From the NCBI GenBank assembly GCA_964580585.1, contig CAZOKZ010000029.1:1-51576 (forward strand): DNA of 51,576 nucleotides, read 5' to 3'. The notes under the pieces were generated by a model. That model did not search any database. It was given only the letters and a program-made list of their open reading frames with translations, and had not been told where the DNA came from. Shown here piece by piece: positions 34,044-43,621 of the stretch. Every line of letters begins with the position of its first letter. Position 1 is the stretch's first letter. This DNA comes from CAZOKZ01 sp964580585 (GTDB taxonomy: Bacteria; Sumerlaeota; Sumerlaeia; SLMS01; JAHLLQ01). The position numbers and the translations under genes were made by a program.

Positions 34044-36041
34044 ATGAACTATTCGACGCCATGTATCGCCATCCTTCCGTTCGTGTTGCCCGACTGGCAG
34101 CAGGAAGCCGATGTGCCACATCTTGCGCGTGGGTTGGCGCGACTGATTGAAACCCGTCTGCGCATGATTCCCGAATCCCAGGTCTTTGTCCAACACCTGC
34201 TCTTCGCTCCGGACGGCGATACCGGCGACAAGCGCTTCCTCGTGCGAACGTCCATGTGGTCAATCGACGAGGCGCTCGATCTGCCCACGCCCGAAGGCGT
34301 CCATCCCACGCATTTATTGCACGGGCGATTGGCGTGGGATGACGAAATCGATCTCACCATTGAATTGATTGACGTTAAGGCTGCCTTCACCTGCTTCCGC
34401 CATCAATTACGTGTCCCGCCGTCCCGGTTTCTCGGGGCGTTTTTTCCGCTTCTGGGGAAAATGGCCCAAGCCACCGGGCAGGAGATTTCCGACGTGCAGC
34501 GCCGCGCGATCGAGTACCCGGCAACGACGTCGTTCACCGCTTTCCACCAGTATTTGCTGGGGCTCTCGCAAATGGTCGCTCACCAATTACCGCTCGGCGA
34601 GGAAGTGACCTGCGACGAGGCATTCGATTATTTTTTGGAAGCCCTCGACCGCGACCCAACGTTTGAAGACGCCTGTCTGGCGCTCGACGGGTTGGCGCGC
34701 AAGGTCTTGAAACGCCGCAAGGGCAACGTGGTGAAGGCCGAGTACGCGTTGCGGGAAGCCTGCCACCGCGCGCCCCATCTGGCATCGTTGCGCGGCACAT
34801 TGGGCAAGTACCTGTTCGATTGCGGTCACTATCAGGAAGCGCGCGGTTACCTGGAAGAGTTTGTGATGTCCGGCACGGGCGAGGATGCAACGGTAGCCTC
34901 GGCAGTCGTGCGGCTGGCGGCGATTTATCAGGTGGCGGAGTCGCCAGATAAACTGATGGCTTTCCTGCGCGAGTCGGCACGCCGGTTTCCCGATCACCCG
35001 GATATCCAGGAAAGTCTGGGAATTTGCCTGACCGAAGCGGGCGTGGAAAAAGAAGCCGAAGAGTGCTGGCGTCGGGTGCTGGAACACCATCCATACCGTT
35101 CAACGTCGTTGTCGAATCTGGGGCAGATTCACTGGAGCCGAGGCGAGCACGATAAAGCCACCGTTTTGCTGCGTCGTTCGATCGAAAGCCTCTCCCCCAG
35201 TCCCGTGGCGTACCAACGGTTTCTGGATTTCCTGGAAGAACGCGGACGCGATCTGGAAGCTGACGAAGTCGCAACCCAATGGGTGGAAACAGGCTCCGAT
35301 AATCAACACGCGTGGATGCGGCTGGCGCACATTCGACGCCGCCGGGGCGACCTGGACGCTGCGCAGTACTGTCTTGCGCAACTCGAAAAACTCCCCCCCT
35401 CGCCGGAAGACGAAGAAGAGCTGGCCATTCTGCGCTTCTCGATTCTTCACCCAAAAGATTACGTAACGTACCAACGCGCGACGTCGTTGTGGCTCCAACG
35501 GGCCAAACTTCCCGTTTTCCCGCGCGAGGTGCAAACGAACCTGGAAGACCGCGGTTTGCGCGAGTTGCACGACCTGGCCCAGCGCCATCCCAGCGTCACG
35601 TTCATCTGGAACGCGTTGAGCGAACGACTCGTCCAGTTGGAACGCTACCCGTCGGCGCTTGCGGCACAGCGACAACTCGTCAAATTGCTCCCTTATTCGG
35701 CGGCAGCGCATAATACGCTTGGGTTCCTGATGGTCAAACTGCATCAGCGCAATCAAGCGATCGACTCTTTCCGCCGGGCGGTAGAATTGGCACCTCGCGT
35801 GCTCGATTACCGGACGAACTTAGCGTCCGCTTTGCTCGAAGAAGACCGACTGGAAGAAGCCCAGCAGCAAGTCGAGGCCGCCCGTTCGGTAAATCCCAGC
35901 GACACGTTGGTCAGGGGCCTTGCGGACGAAATCCAACAACGACGGATCTTTCAGGCACAGGTTGCGAATGAAAACGCCGCCCCCCAAACGTTCTGGGCAC
36001 GTCTGAGCCATTGGATTCGAGCCCACCTCAAAGATCAATGA
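34044..36041 (+). CDS. Tetratricopeptide-repeat protein with TolB-like N-terminal domain
   Basis: A 665-residue protein. The first 150 residues start with IAILPFVLPDW and a nucleotide-free alpha/beta layout that recalls the FPF-type N-terminal domain often placed before TPRs in bacterial signalling proteins. Then there are about ten TPR-like helix pairs (160-650), with recognisable YQEARGYLEE, GVEKEAEECWRRVL and AIDSFRRAVELAPR units. No membrane segment or signal peptide is seen, so it is a likely cytoplasmic adaptor. ATG 34044 is the first start in frame. Its stop overlaps the larB start (ATGA, 36038-36041), suggesting coupling. Function unknown. Confidence 0.8.
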   Translation: MNYSTPCIAILPFVLPDWQQEADVPHLARGLARLIETRLRMIPESQVFVQHLLFAPDGDTGDKRFLVRTSMWSIDEALDLPTPEGVHPTHLLHGRLAWDDEIDLTIELIDVKAAFTCFRHQLRVPPSRFLGAFFPLLGKMAQATGQEISDVQRRAIEYPATTSFTAFHQYLLGLSQMVAHQLPLGEEVTCDEAFDYFLEALDRDPTFEDACLALDGLARKVLKRRKGNVVKAEYALREACHRAPHLASLRGTLGKYLFDCGHYQEARGYLEEFVMSGTGEDATVASAVVRLAAIYQVAESPDKLMAFLRESARRFPDHPDIQESLGICLTEAGVEKEAEECWRRVLEHHPYRSTSLSNLGQIHWSRGEHDKATVLLRRSIESLSPSPVAYQRFLDFLEERGRDLEADEVATQWVETGSDNQHAWMRLAHIRRRRGDLDAAQYCLAQLEKLPPSPEDEEELAILRFSILHPKDYVTYQRATSLWLQRAKLPVFPREVQTNLEDRGLRELHDLAQRHPSVTFIWNALSERLVQLERYPSALAAQRQLVKLLPYSAAAHNTLGFLMVKLHQRNQAIDSFRRAVELAPRVLDYRTNLASALLEEDRLEEAQQQVEAARSVNPSDTLVRGLADEIQQRRIFQAQVANENAAPQTFWARLSHWIRAHLKDQ

Positions 36042-36814
36042 CCCAATCCCCCACCCCCGATAAAGAATTGCAAGGCTTGCTGGCGCAAGTCGCCGCCGGA
36101 AAGCTCGACCCCGAGCAAGCCGCCGAGCGTATTCAAAACGGTATCGTACACGATCTGGGATTCGCCCAGGTCGATACGCATCGCCAATGCCGCCGTGGAC
36201 GGCCCGAGGCGATTTTCTGCCAAGGCAAATCGCCCGACCAGGTGATCCAGATTGCCCAGTCGCTGATCGATGCGGGCCAGAATGTATTGATGACGCGCAT
36301 GGACACCACCATGCGCGACGCCGTAGCAAACGCTTTTACCGGTCGCGATATAGTGCGCCATGACGGCGCACGTTTGATGCACATTCGCATCAAAGCACCA
36401 TCGCCCAAACAAGGCATCGTCGGTGTTTTGTGCGCCGGAACCACCGATATTCCCGTGGCAGAGGAAGCCGCTCTCACCGCGGAATTTTTAGGCAGCCCGG
36501 TGCGGCGGCTCTTCGACGTGGGCGTGGCAGGCATCCATCGCTTGCTGCGTCATCGCGAGCAAATTGAAGAAGCCCGCGTGCTCGTCGTCGTCGCCGGCAT
36601 GGAAGGCGCGCTCGCGTCGGTGGTCGGCGGACTCGTCCGCGCCCCTGTTATTGCCGTACCGACCAGCGTCGGTTACGGCGCGTCGTTCGGCGGAGTCGCC
36701 GCGTTGCTGGCGATGCTTAATTCGTGTTCGCCGGGAATTAGTGTTGTAAATATTGATAACGGATTTGGAGCGGGGTACCTGGCCGATGCCATCAACGAAA
36801 TCGGGGAAAAGTAA
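36038..36814 (+). CDS. larB: Nickel-pincer cofactor biosynthesis protein LarB
   Basis: A 258-residue LarB, the carboxylase/hydrolase that converts nicotinic acid adenine dinucleotide to pyridinium-3,5-biscarboxylic acid mononucleotide, the first step to the nickel-pincer cofactor of lactate racemase. The C-terminal part (about 120-258) is the AIR-carboxylase (PurE)-like fold with the GTTDIPVAEEAALTAEFLG and PTSVGYGASFGGVAALLAML segments typical of LarB. The longer frame from 36011 lies within the TPR gene; ATG 36038 in the ATGA overlap is preferred. larC and larE, and any LarA-type racemase, are not in the window. Confidence 0.9.
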   Translation: MTQSPTPDKELQGLLAQVAAGKLDPEQAAERIQNGIVHDLGFAQVDTHRQCRRGRPEAIFCQGKSPDQVIQIAQSLIDAGQNVLMTRMDTTMRDAVANAFTGRDIVRHDGARLMHIRIKAPSPKQGIVGVLCAGTTDIPVAEEAALTAEFLGSPVRRLFDVGVAGIHRLLRHREQIEEARVLVVVAGMEGALASVVGGLVRAPVIAVPTSVGYGASFGGVAALLAMLNSCSPGISVVNIDNGFGAGYLADAINEIGEK

Positions 36815-36851
36815 ACACGGGTTTTTGGAAGATGCACTTTCCGAAGATGGG

Positions 36852-38147
36852 ATGGAAATCAATCAGACCTATTTCCAGGTCGATGACAAACAATTTGCTA
36901 TTGTCTTAAATACAAAGAACCAGACGGACCTCAAAAGAGGTCGGAATTTCAAACGATTTTCCATCCTCCCTCTTTTATTTATCGTGCTCTTCATATTTTT
37001 CAGCCTCAAAGATGACACCAGTTCATTAGTAGTTGGAATTATAGTAAGTGGATTTATTTCCACGACTTTTTACGCCATTGGATGCACATTGCAAACTTCA
37101 AGTGGGATATTATTAGTTTCCGATCCACTGGAAATACTCTATTGGAATTGGACTCCCATGCGGGGCGTTTGGAATCATAACAAGCTCAAAATAGAAGGTG
37201 TTCAAAAGATCGTCCTCGAAAGACCTACAGAACTCGAACAGGGCATGATGATGGCAATAAGTGGTTCAATTGGATATCTTTCCACCAAACGAAATTATAA
37301 ATTACGACTTCTAAATCGTTGGGGAGAAGAGTTCTCACTCACTCCAGAAAGTTTTTGTTCTATTTCCGACGAATCGATCCAATATGCTAAACTAACAACA
37401 CTGGGTAAGTTAGTAGCAGTTTTTTTCGGAACAACATTCAGCGATAAAACAGTAATTGGTTGCTATAAGCAAACACCGGAAAATTCTACGGACACGAAAG
37501 GAAACGTAGTCGAAGACAATGTTGTAATGCAAACGCCACGTTTACCGCCAATTGAAAATAAAGTAACAGCTTCGCTGTCAAATTTTCCGGAACTTCCAGC
37601 TCAATCGAATTTGAAAATCGAATCTTATCCAGAAAAAGTCACCATCAAATACCCAAGCAAGCATATCAATGAAGCACTGATGATTATTCCCTCTATTGCA
37701 ATCATCATCCCGTTTTTAATGTTGGCATTATGGTTTCATGGAATCATGGAAAGCGAACGCCCTTTATTTCCTGGACTTACCGTTTCCGGTTCCGCCATGG
37801 GAAGCTCCTTTATTTATGGCATTTCTACAGTTGTCGTATTTTTTACCGCCATCAAATTATTCGAGTCCAAGCTACCCACTAATGTTCTCGAACTAACCGA
37901 AACGTCACTTGTTTTCAAACGCCGAACGCGTTTGCTCCAGCAAGAGCAATTAACGTTTTCGTTATTCGATGTTCAAAAAATTGACGAACCCGATTTCTTT
38001 TATACTAGCACAACCCAAGTTCCCGGTCTGCGTTTTCATACCGCACGAGGAACTTTCCACACCTTCCGTGCCCTCAGCGAAGCTGACTACAAGTGGGTCA
38101 AAACGGTACTTTTTCGGCATTTGAATATCGACGAGTCCCAAAAGTAG
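36852..38147 (+). CDS. Unknown membrane protein with two repeated TM-plus-beta units
   Basis: A 431-residue AT-rich gene product. It appears to be a duplication: about 40 residues, a two-helix membrane pair (about 35-75) and a soluble beta-rich region (about 80-190); a low-complexity linker; then a second two-helix pair (about 275-335) and a second beta region ending with SEADYKWVKTVLFRHL. The beta regions resemble bacterial PH-like domains that follow paired membrane helices, but I cannot confirm homology. The frame opens at 36753 inside larB; ATG 36852 with GATGGG upstream is the first start after the larB stop. Base use differs sharply from larB. Confidence 0.6.
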   Translation: MEINQTYFQVDDKQFAIVLNTKNQTDLKRGRNFKRFSILPLLFIVLFIFFSLKDDTSSLVVGIIVSGFISTTFYAIGCTLQTSSGILLVSDPLEILYWNWTPMRGVWNHNKLKIEGVQKIVLERPTELEQGMMMAISGSIGYLSTKRNYKLRLLNRWGEEFSLTPESFCSISDESIQYAKLTTLGKLVAVFFGTTFSDKTVIGCYKQTPENSTDTKGNVVEDNVVMQTPRLPPIENKVTASLSNFPELPAQSNLKIESYPEKVTIKYPSKHINEALMIIPSIAIIIPFLMLALWFHGIMESERPLFPGLTVSGSAMGSSFIYGISTVVVFFTAIKLFESKLPTNVLELTETSLVFKRRTRLLQQEQLTFSLFDVQKIDEPDFFYTSTTQVPGLRFHTARGTFHTFRALSEADYKWVKTVLFRHLNIDESQK

Positions 38148-38311
38148 AAGTCTTTGGCGGGGAAAATCACGGATTTGCGAACTGGTCCCGATTTCGCTCG
38201 CCTCCGGAAGCGAAGAAGATGCAGGTTTGATCAATAAATTACTTGAATTTTGGGGCCTGTTCCGACTATCTTTCGCTGTCACTGGATAGGTCCAATGTTG
38301 TGCGGCCCTTG

Positions 38312-39976
38312 ATGCCGCGCGAAAGAAACGATGCACCTTCGATTTCCCGCCAAGGCGCGCTCTCGACGATGATGGAAGCCCTCTCCGATCGAATTGTCTT
38401 TCGTTCACACCACGTGCGCCAACCGGCGTTTGTCGGCGAAGACGAATTGAATCAGCAGGCGATCGAACAAATCCTTCATCTTTCGTGCGCCAAGGACACG
38501 TTCGAGGTCCTCGAGGACCAGCGGCGTGCACTGTCTGCCGGGGTTACCTGGCGACGGCGACGTTTGGCGTGGGTGGATAAGAATTCTGGCGAAGACCAGG
38601 GTTTGTGTGTCAATGAGGTACGCATTCGCCCCGACGCGGAAGGCCGCGTGCATCCGCACGTGGCAATGGCTTCGCCCGGATTGGTGGATTTCGAAGCCAT
38701 CGAGAACGCCTATTGGCAAACGACATGGGCCAGTGGCGCGATTCGCCACCAGAAGGGTATCAAGAAGTCCCGTCTTTTCGTGAACATGCGCGCGTTGACG
38801 TGTGCTCGCATGGGCGCGCCGCGCGGACCGTGGGAAGATCTTGCCGTTTTGCAACAACGTATGGATCAAGGCGAATGGACCGACGATCTGATCGATCTGA
38901 TTCCGGCGCTCCAACCAACGTTGCGCCACGAGCGCATGGACGAGCTCGATGTCGCGCGTTATCTGCCCGCGATTCCTCCGTCGTGGTGCGTGCAAGCGGA
39001 CGAGACGATCCTGGCCGCGACAAATGGGGCTTTCTTCCTGAATTTCCCCGAAGAATACGAGGACGGCGTCAGCGCGTTGCACCAACCCGTTGGGGCGCTC
39101 TACGCAGACAACGTCTTGCACATGCCGCCGTGGATCGAGCGTCCCTGCGCGGTCGAGTGGATCGACAATGTGCGCCGGATCGAGTTGCTCGGTCCGCAAA
39201 ATCTGGCTCTGGCAGTAGATGGAGCGCCCGCGTATCATCTTCAGCTTGGCATCGTGGACGATCGCGCTCCCGCCACCGTGTGGCGCCGGTTCGACGGACC
39301 GATGCCCGTTTGCGTGGAAGACGATGCCGCCGACCTCGTCTTCTCAGGAGCCGGACTGGTCACGGTTGCCGCCCCGGGTGCTCACCAACCGCCTCTGGGT
39401 GGTGCGATTGTGCGTCTCGTCGGCCAGATCGCCGACCCCTGGCGTCCGCTGATCGACAACCCGATGGGCATGCCCTACCCGCGTTGGGAACTGCGCCTGC
39501 AAACGTCGCGCGATGTGCCGCTCGATTGGGTAATGGCCGCCGGGCCGCGCTTGATTCACGATGGTCATGTACTCAATGAATCGGGCATCTTCCAACCGTT
39601 GATGAGCGGCGAATTCCGTCGCAACGGGCCTCCGCCGTCGCGGTTTCCTTATGACGCGCTGAAAACGCGCGCGCCTCGCACGGCATTGGGCCTGACGCGC
39701 GGCGACGAATGGGTGTTGCTGGTTGTGGATGGACGAGCCGACATGGCACACAGCGTCGGCTGTACGCTCGAAGAACTTGCGCGTCTGATGCAGATGACCG
39801 GTTGTTATCACGCAATGGGTCTGGACGGCGGCGGATCGAGCGTCATGGCCATCGAAGGTGTCGGACAGCTCGATCAGTTGCAGCCCGGCCTCGCCAGCAC
39901 CGTCGTCAACATCCCCAGCGACCCAGGCAACCGCGAACGCATCGTCCCCGTAACGTTGAGCGTTATCGCGACCTGA
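38312..39976 (+). CDS. NAGPA/phosphodiester-glycosidase-domain protein with long N-terminus
   Basis: A roughly 554-residue protein. The last 180 residues form a phosphodiester glycosidase (NAGPA, DUF2233) domain: LGLTRGDEWVLLVVDGR, a GCTLEELARLM helix and the signature GLDGGGSSVM near the end. In the eukaryotic enzyme this fold cleaves GlcNAc from the mannose-6-phosphate diester; bacterial substrates are unclear. The first 350 residues are unrecognised and show no signal peptide or membrane helix, unusual because bacterial NAGPA-domain proteins are often exported. The start is uncertain: TTG 38243 and ATG 38369 are alternatives, none with a clear Shine-Dalgarno site. A hairpin follows. Confidence 0.75.
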   Translation: MPRERNDAPSISRQGALSTMMEALSDRIVFRSHHVRQPAFVGEDELNQQAIEQILHLSCAKDTFEVLEDQRRALSAGVTWRRRRLAWVDKNSGEDQGLCVNEVRIRPDAEGRVHPHVAMASPGLVDFEAIENAYWQTTWASGAIRHQKGIKKSRLFVNMRALTCARMGAPRGPWEDLAVLQQRMDQGEWTDDLIDLIPALQPTLRHERMDELDVARYLPAIPPSWCVQADETILAATNGAFFLNFPEEYEDGVSALHQPVGALYADNVLHMPPWIERPCAVEWIDNVRRIELLGPQNLALAVDGAPAYHLQLGIVDDRAPATVWRRFDGPMPVCVEDDAADLVFSGAGLVTVAAPGAHQPPLGGAIVRLVGQIADPWRPLIDNPMGMPYPRWELRLQTSRDVPLDWVMAAGPRLIHDGHVLNESGIFQPLMSGEFRRNGPPPSRFPYDALKTRAPRTALGLTRGDEWVLLVVDGRADMAHSVGCTLEELARLMQMTGCYHAMGLDGGGSSVMAIEGVGQLDQLQPGLASTVVNIPSDPGNRERIVPVTLSVIAT

Positions 39977-40007
39977 GTTTTTCCCCCTCATCCACGATTT
40001 CCAAAAT

Positions 40008-40047
40008 ACAGCAGGGGTCGGAGAGCGAACTCTCCGACCCCCGCTGT
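40008..40047. terminator. Bidirectional terminator-like hairpin
   Basis: An 18-bp stem with one mismatch (40008-40025 with 40030-40047) closed by a stable CGAA loop lies between two convergent genes. The minus-strand side is followed by TATTTTGG, so it is the better terminator for the GH31 gene. The plus side has no T run. Confidence 0.7.
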
Positions 40048-40071
40048 GATTCTCCGTGGCGGACCGTTTTG

Positions 40072-43000
40072 TCAGGGTCGCGCTTTGACCTTCAACTCCG
40101 GAATCGGCAAACCTTCTTCGGTCTCCAGGCTAGCTCCAAACGCCCATTCGCCTTCGCCCTGGGTGACTTTGAACAGAACCTCGTTCGTTCCCTTCCTGAG
40201 CTTGATGTTCACTTTGTCCTGGCGCGGCGTGTAAGCGCGTCCTGCGGGGTTTTCAAATACGCGCTCTTTGTTCACCCAAACGCGCACACCGTCGTCGGAC
40301 CCCAATGCCAGGACCACATCCATGGCTTCAGGAGCATCGACATACGTCACACCATATGCCACGGCAAAATCGCGGCGCGTACCGAACACTTTGTGGAAAT
40401 CAACGACGAAACCTTCACTCAAACGACTGTCGTTTTCGATCGTGCGGGCTACGGTTTTCCAGGCGGCTTTTGTACCGCCAATTGCCGGATAGGTCGCGCC
40501 GAATTCGCGTTTTCCTTCCGGAGGCTGAGGCTTATCCAGTTTGTCATCCCACGCGTTTTCAAAAGGGCCAATCACCGACCAGGCGTTAATCGATGGCAGC
40601 AGCGTTTCGGATATCGGAATCGTAAATTCCGTTTCTCCGCGATGCAGTTTGATCCGCCCTTCCAGTTTCGTCGTCTGAATGGCCCCCTTCGATTCCAATG
40701 TTGTGAAGAATCGAATTGGTTCCTTGGGCGACAGAGATTTAATTTCCCATTTCGATTCACCCTTCACGGTCCAGTTGGGTGGCGTCTCGATGACAACATC
40801 GCCCGTCAAGCCTTCGAGAGGTTCAAAGATTTCGATCTCGGACGTGACTTTGATCTGATCGTTGCCTGCGCCTGTGGCGGTAATCGAACCATGCAGACCC
40901 AGTGCAACGCTCAACGCCTGCATCATGTTCGGGCTCTTGGCCTTGCTGATATCTTCGATAATCTTGACCCAGCCATCCCCCATCAAGTCGCTGGCAGAAC
41001 GCAGGTCGTTGGCGGCGACTTCTGCGCGGACAGCTTGTGCTTTTTGCAAACTTTCCGGCGCATTTTCACCCAGAATCTCGACCAGGTCATCGACCAGGGC
41101 AAGTCGCCCACGAATACCTTGGCTCAATGGCGCGGCGTCCTGGCTCCAGAACGGGGTCACAACGATTTCGCACGCTTTGTCTTTGGGAACGTTTCCAACG
41201 CTCACCACAACACTCAACGTTGCCGGATCGTAATACCAGCACGCATCGCGTTCGGGGAAGTTTCCCTGGGCAACGCGCTCGCCATTGACGGTCACCGATC
41301 GTGCCGACCAACGATCGCGCAACCGCACTTCGTAGCGACGTTTTTCCAGCATTCCGGGATAGGAGCCCTCGATCGGCCCGACCGTCACATAGTGACGGCC
41401 TTCTTCGCCTGCATGATGCTCGACAGGAATCCAGGCGAATTCATCCTTCAGATAACCCGTCGAAATTCCATCGTCTTCATACACGCGAGTTTCGCCGGAT
41501 TCACCCGGGAAGATGTTCAAAATCAACGGATCGACCGGTTTTTCGTTCATGCGATTCATCTTGGGCATGGCGGGAATAATTCCCCCCTCGCGCACAAAGA
41601 TCGGGACCTCGTCCAATGGCACGAGGAGCGAAACCTCGCCCGGGCCTTCGTACGTCTGGCCCGTAAACCAGTTCGTCCATTTGCCCGGCGGCATCCAGGC
41701 GGTAACGGTGGCACGTTGGCTGACGGCGCTGACCGGAGAAGTCACCGGGACGATCAACATGTCATCGCCGAACATGTAGTGCGTCCAGTGCTCGTAGGCT
41801 TCGTCGAGTTCCGGCCATTCGTAATACAACGGACGGCACATCGAAACGCCCGTATCGTGCGCTTCGCGTGCGGCTGTATAGATATAAGGAATCAGCGCAT
41901 AACGCAGGTGGAACGCCTTGCGGGCGCTGTCGAACACGTCTGGCTCAAACGCCCAGATACGGCGTTTCGCTTCCGGGTTGCTGGTACCGTGCGTGCGCAG
42001 AATAGGGCTCAAGGCGCCTAGCTGAATCCAACGGGCGTACAGTTCGCCTTCCACCGGACCGGGCTGATGGCCACCGATGTCGTGGCTCCAGAATCCATAA
42101 CCCACATTGCTCGCCGTCGAGGTAAACCCGGGCTGAAATTCCAACGAGCCCCACGTGCTGTGCGTATCGCCGGAAAAACCGATCTGATAACGATGGTTAC
42201 CCAACCCGCCCCAACGGCTGAAGATCATCGGACGCTTGTCGCCGTTTTCTTTGTTTCGCTCCATGTCGGTCCAGTGGAGGTAATTCAACCAGAACAGCGG
42301 ATCGATGTCATCGACGGTGCCTTGCTGCCAATCCATCCACCAGAAATCGACGCCCTGGCGTTCGAGCGGATGGTGCAGGTATTTGAAATAGGCATCGACG
42401 AACGCGCGATCGAACGGATCGAAATCGATGTGGTCGATTTTTTCAGGATCAAGGCCCAGGGCTTTCGCCATGTCGGCAAAAGCGGCCTCGTGTTTGTTGA
42501 TGCCATCGGCGGGATGCAGGTTGAGCGTCGTGTGCAGGCCTCGTTCGTGCAGCCAATCCATGAATCCTTTCGGATCGGGGAAAGCTTTCGGATTGAACGT
42601 GTATCCTGTCCACCCATTGCCCGGATATTGGGGCCCGACCAAGTGCCAGTCCATATCGTTGACGAGAATATCGAGCGGCACATCGTGGTCGTCGTATTCT
42701 TTGACGAGCGCTTTGAACTCATCGTCTGTAAAATACCAATAACGCGACCACCAGGAACCAAAGACATAACGTGGCGGCAGCGGAATATCGCCCGAAGCCT
42801 TGGTGAAGTCGGCCAACGCGCCTTTATAATCGTGGCCGTGGCCGAAAAAATACCAGTCGAGGGCACCCTCCTGTCGTTCGGTTACGATCCACGGCCAATC
42901 TGTCGAAGTATCGAACAACATCGTTTCGCTATCATCCCAAAGCACCCAACCGTCGCGCGAAACGATCCCGGGATCTAGCTCTGTGGAACCGTTGACTCCA

Positions 43001-43431
43001 TCGAGCGTCCGCACAGTTCCTCCCAGGTTGCCGGTGTCCTTCATACCCGGTTTCCAAGTTACTGTTTTTCCGTTCAACTCGAGGGAAACGCTCAGATTAT
43101 CCGCATTGAACGGATTCCCATCGTCCTGATAGCGCAGGGTCGTCTTGCCTGTATCGATCGTGAGCCAGTCGTCTTTCTTTTCGACGTCGAATTCGGGGGC
43201 GGACAGGTCGCGATGATTGAAGGCAAACGACGGACGATCTTCAAAGGTGGATGTGGGAGACCACTCCATGCGAATCAGAGCGGGCGTCAGAATACTGAAA
43301 CGCGCATGCCCCGCGACAACTTGTCCCGGGTTCGTGGCGGGCTCGGTTGTTTCGCCGGAGGCAATCCCCAGACTGCAGGAAACGCTCATCGCCAACATGG
43401 CGGCGGCTATGCGGGATGTTCTTCGATTCAT
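40072..43431 (-). CDS. Secreted GH31 alpha-glycosidase with extra C-terminal domains
   Basis: A 1119-residue exported glycoside hydrolase. A signal peptide (about 1-25) precedes an N-terminal beta domain, the GH31 catalytic barrel (about 190-560) and C-terminal beta domains. The nucleophile is D367 (FWWMDWQQG) and the acid/base D422 (FSGDTHSTW), both in GH31 context. Beyond the normal end (about 700), there are two further regions: a linker/beta domain, and a final domain (about 960-1110) with WSVIGPFENAW, LALGSDDGVRVWVN and LRKGTNEVLFKV, a PA14/binding-like module common in PVC-type genomes. The substrate may be alpha-glucosidic or alpha-xylosidic. ATG 43431 with GAGGAG is preferred over TTG 43434. 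Periplasmic or extracellular polysaccharide breakdown is likely. Confidence 0.93.
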   Translation of the reverse strand: MNRRTSRIAAAMLAMSVSCSLGIASGETTEPATNPGQVVAGHARFSILTPALIRMEWSPTSTFEDRPSFAFNHRDLSAPEFDVEKKDDWLTIDTGKTTLRYQDDGNPFNADNLSVSLELNGKTVTWKPGMKDTGNLGGTVRTLDGVNGSTELDPGIVSRDGWVLWDDSETMLFDTSTDWPWIVTERQEGALDWYFFGHGHDYKGALADFTKASGDIPLPPRYVFGSWWSRYWYFTDDEFKALVKEYDDHDVPLDILVNDMDWHLVGPQYPGNGWTGYTFNPKAFPDPKGFMDWLHERGLHTTLNLHPADGINKHEAAFADMAKALGLDPEKIDHIDFDPFDRAFVDAYFKYLHHPLERQGVDFWWMDWQQGTVDDIDPLFWLNYLHWTDMERNKENGDKRPMIFSRWGGLGNHRYQIGFSGDTHSTWGSLEFQPGFTSTASNVGYGFWSHDIGGHQPGPVEGELYARWIQLGALSPILRTHGTSNPEAKRRIWAFEPDVFDSARKAFHLRYALIPYIYTAAREAHDTGVSMCRPLYYEWPELDEAYEHWTHYMFGDDMLIVPVTSPVSAVSQRATVTAWMPPGKWTNWFTGQTYEGPGEVSLLVPLDEVPIFVREGGIIPAMPKMNRMNEKPVDPLILNIFPGESGETRVYEDDGISTGYLKDEFAWIPVEHHAGEEGRHYVTVGPIEGSYPGMLEKRRYEVRLRDRWSARSVTVNGERVAQGNFPERDACWYYDPATLSVVVSVGNVPKDKACEIVVTPFWSQDAAPLSQGIRGRLALVDDLVEILGENAPESLQKAQAVRAEVAANDLRSASDLMGDGWVKIIEDISKAKSPNMMQALSVALGLHGSITATGAGNDQIKVTSEIEIFEPLEGLTGDVVIETPPNWTVKGESKWEIKSLSPKEPIRFFTTLESKGAIQTTKLEGRIKLHRGETEFTIPISETLLPSINAWSVIGPFENAWDDKLDKPQPPEGKREFGATYPAIGGTKAAWKTVARTIENDSRLSEGFVVDFHKVFGTRRDFAVAYGVTYVDAPEAMDVVLALGSDDGVRVWVNKERVFENPAGRAYTPRQDKVNIKLRKGTNEVLFKVTQGEGEWAFGASLETEEGLPIPELKVKARP

Positions 43432-43550
43432 CAATTCACTCTCCTCGGGTTTACGGTGTGCGGGTGAAAGCCCAATTGTTAGGCAACTGACGAGCCAACC
43501 GCGCCGACTACCTTGTGGGCAAATGAATTATCCCGCAAGCAAGAGAGTCC

Positions 43551-43588
43551 TAAAAGTGAGTGCCCGGCCTCGGGGAGAGACCGGACAC
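43551..43588 (-). terminator. Terminator-like hairpin after the pilus-type operon
   Basis: On the minus strand GTGTCCGG pairs with CCGGGCAC (43581-43588 with 43560-43567, one G-U pair), followed by ACTTTTA. It lies 34 bases after the stop of the PilX-like gene. The 190-base gap to GH31 holds no gene and carries purine-rich repeats. Confidence 0.55.
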
Positions 43589-43621
43589 TGCTGGGGAGAG
43601 AAGAGAGATATAGGAGAGGCG

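Noticed and set aside
40072..42021. Long plus-strand open frames opposite GH31 (39709-42021)
   Set aside because: Shadow of the GH31 coding strand, with no recognisable motif and biased Arg/His/Phe content.
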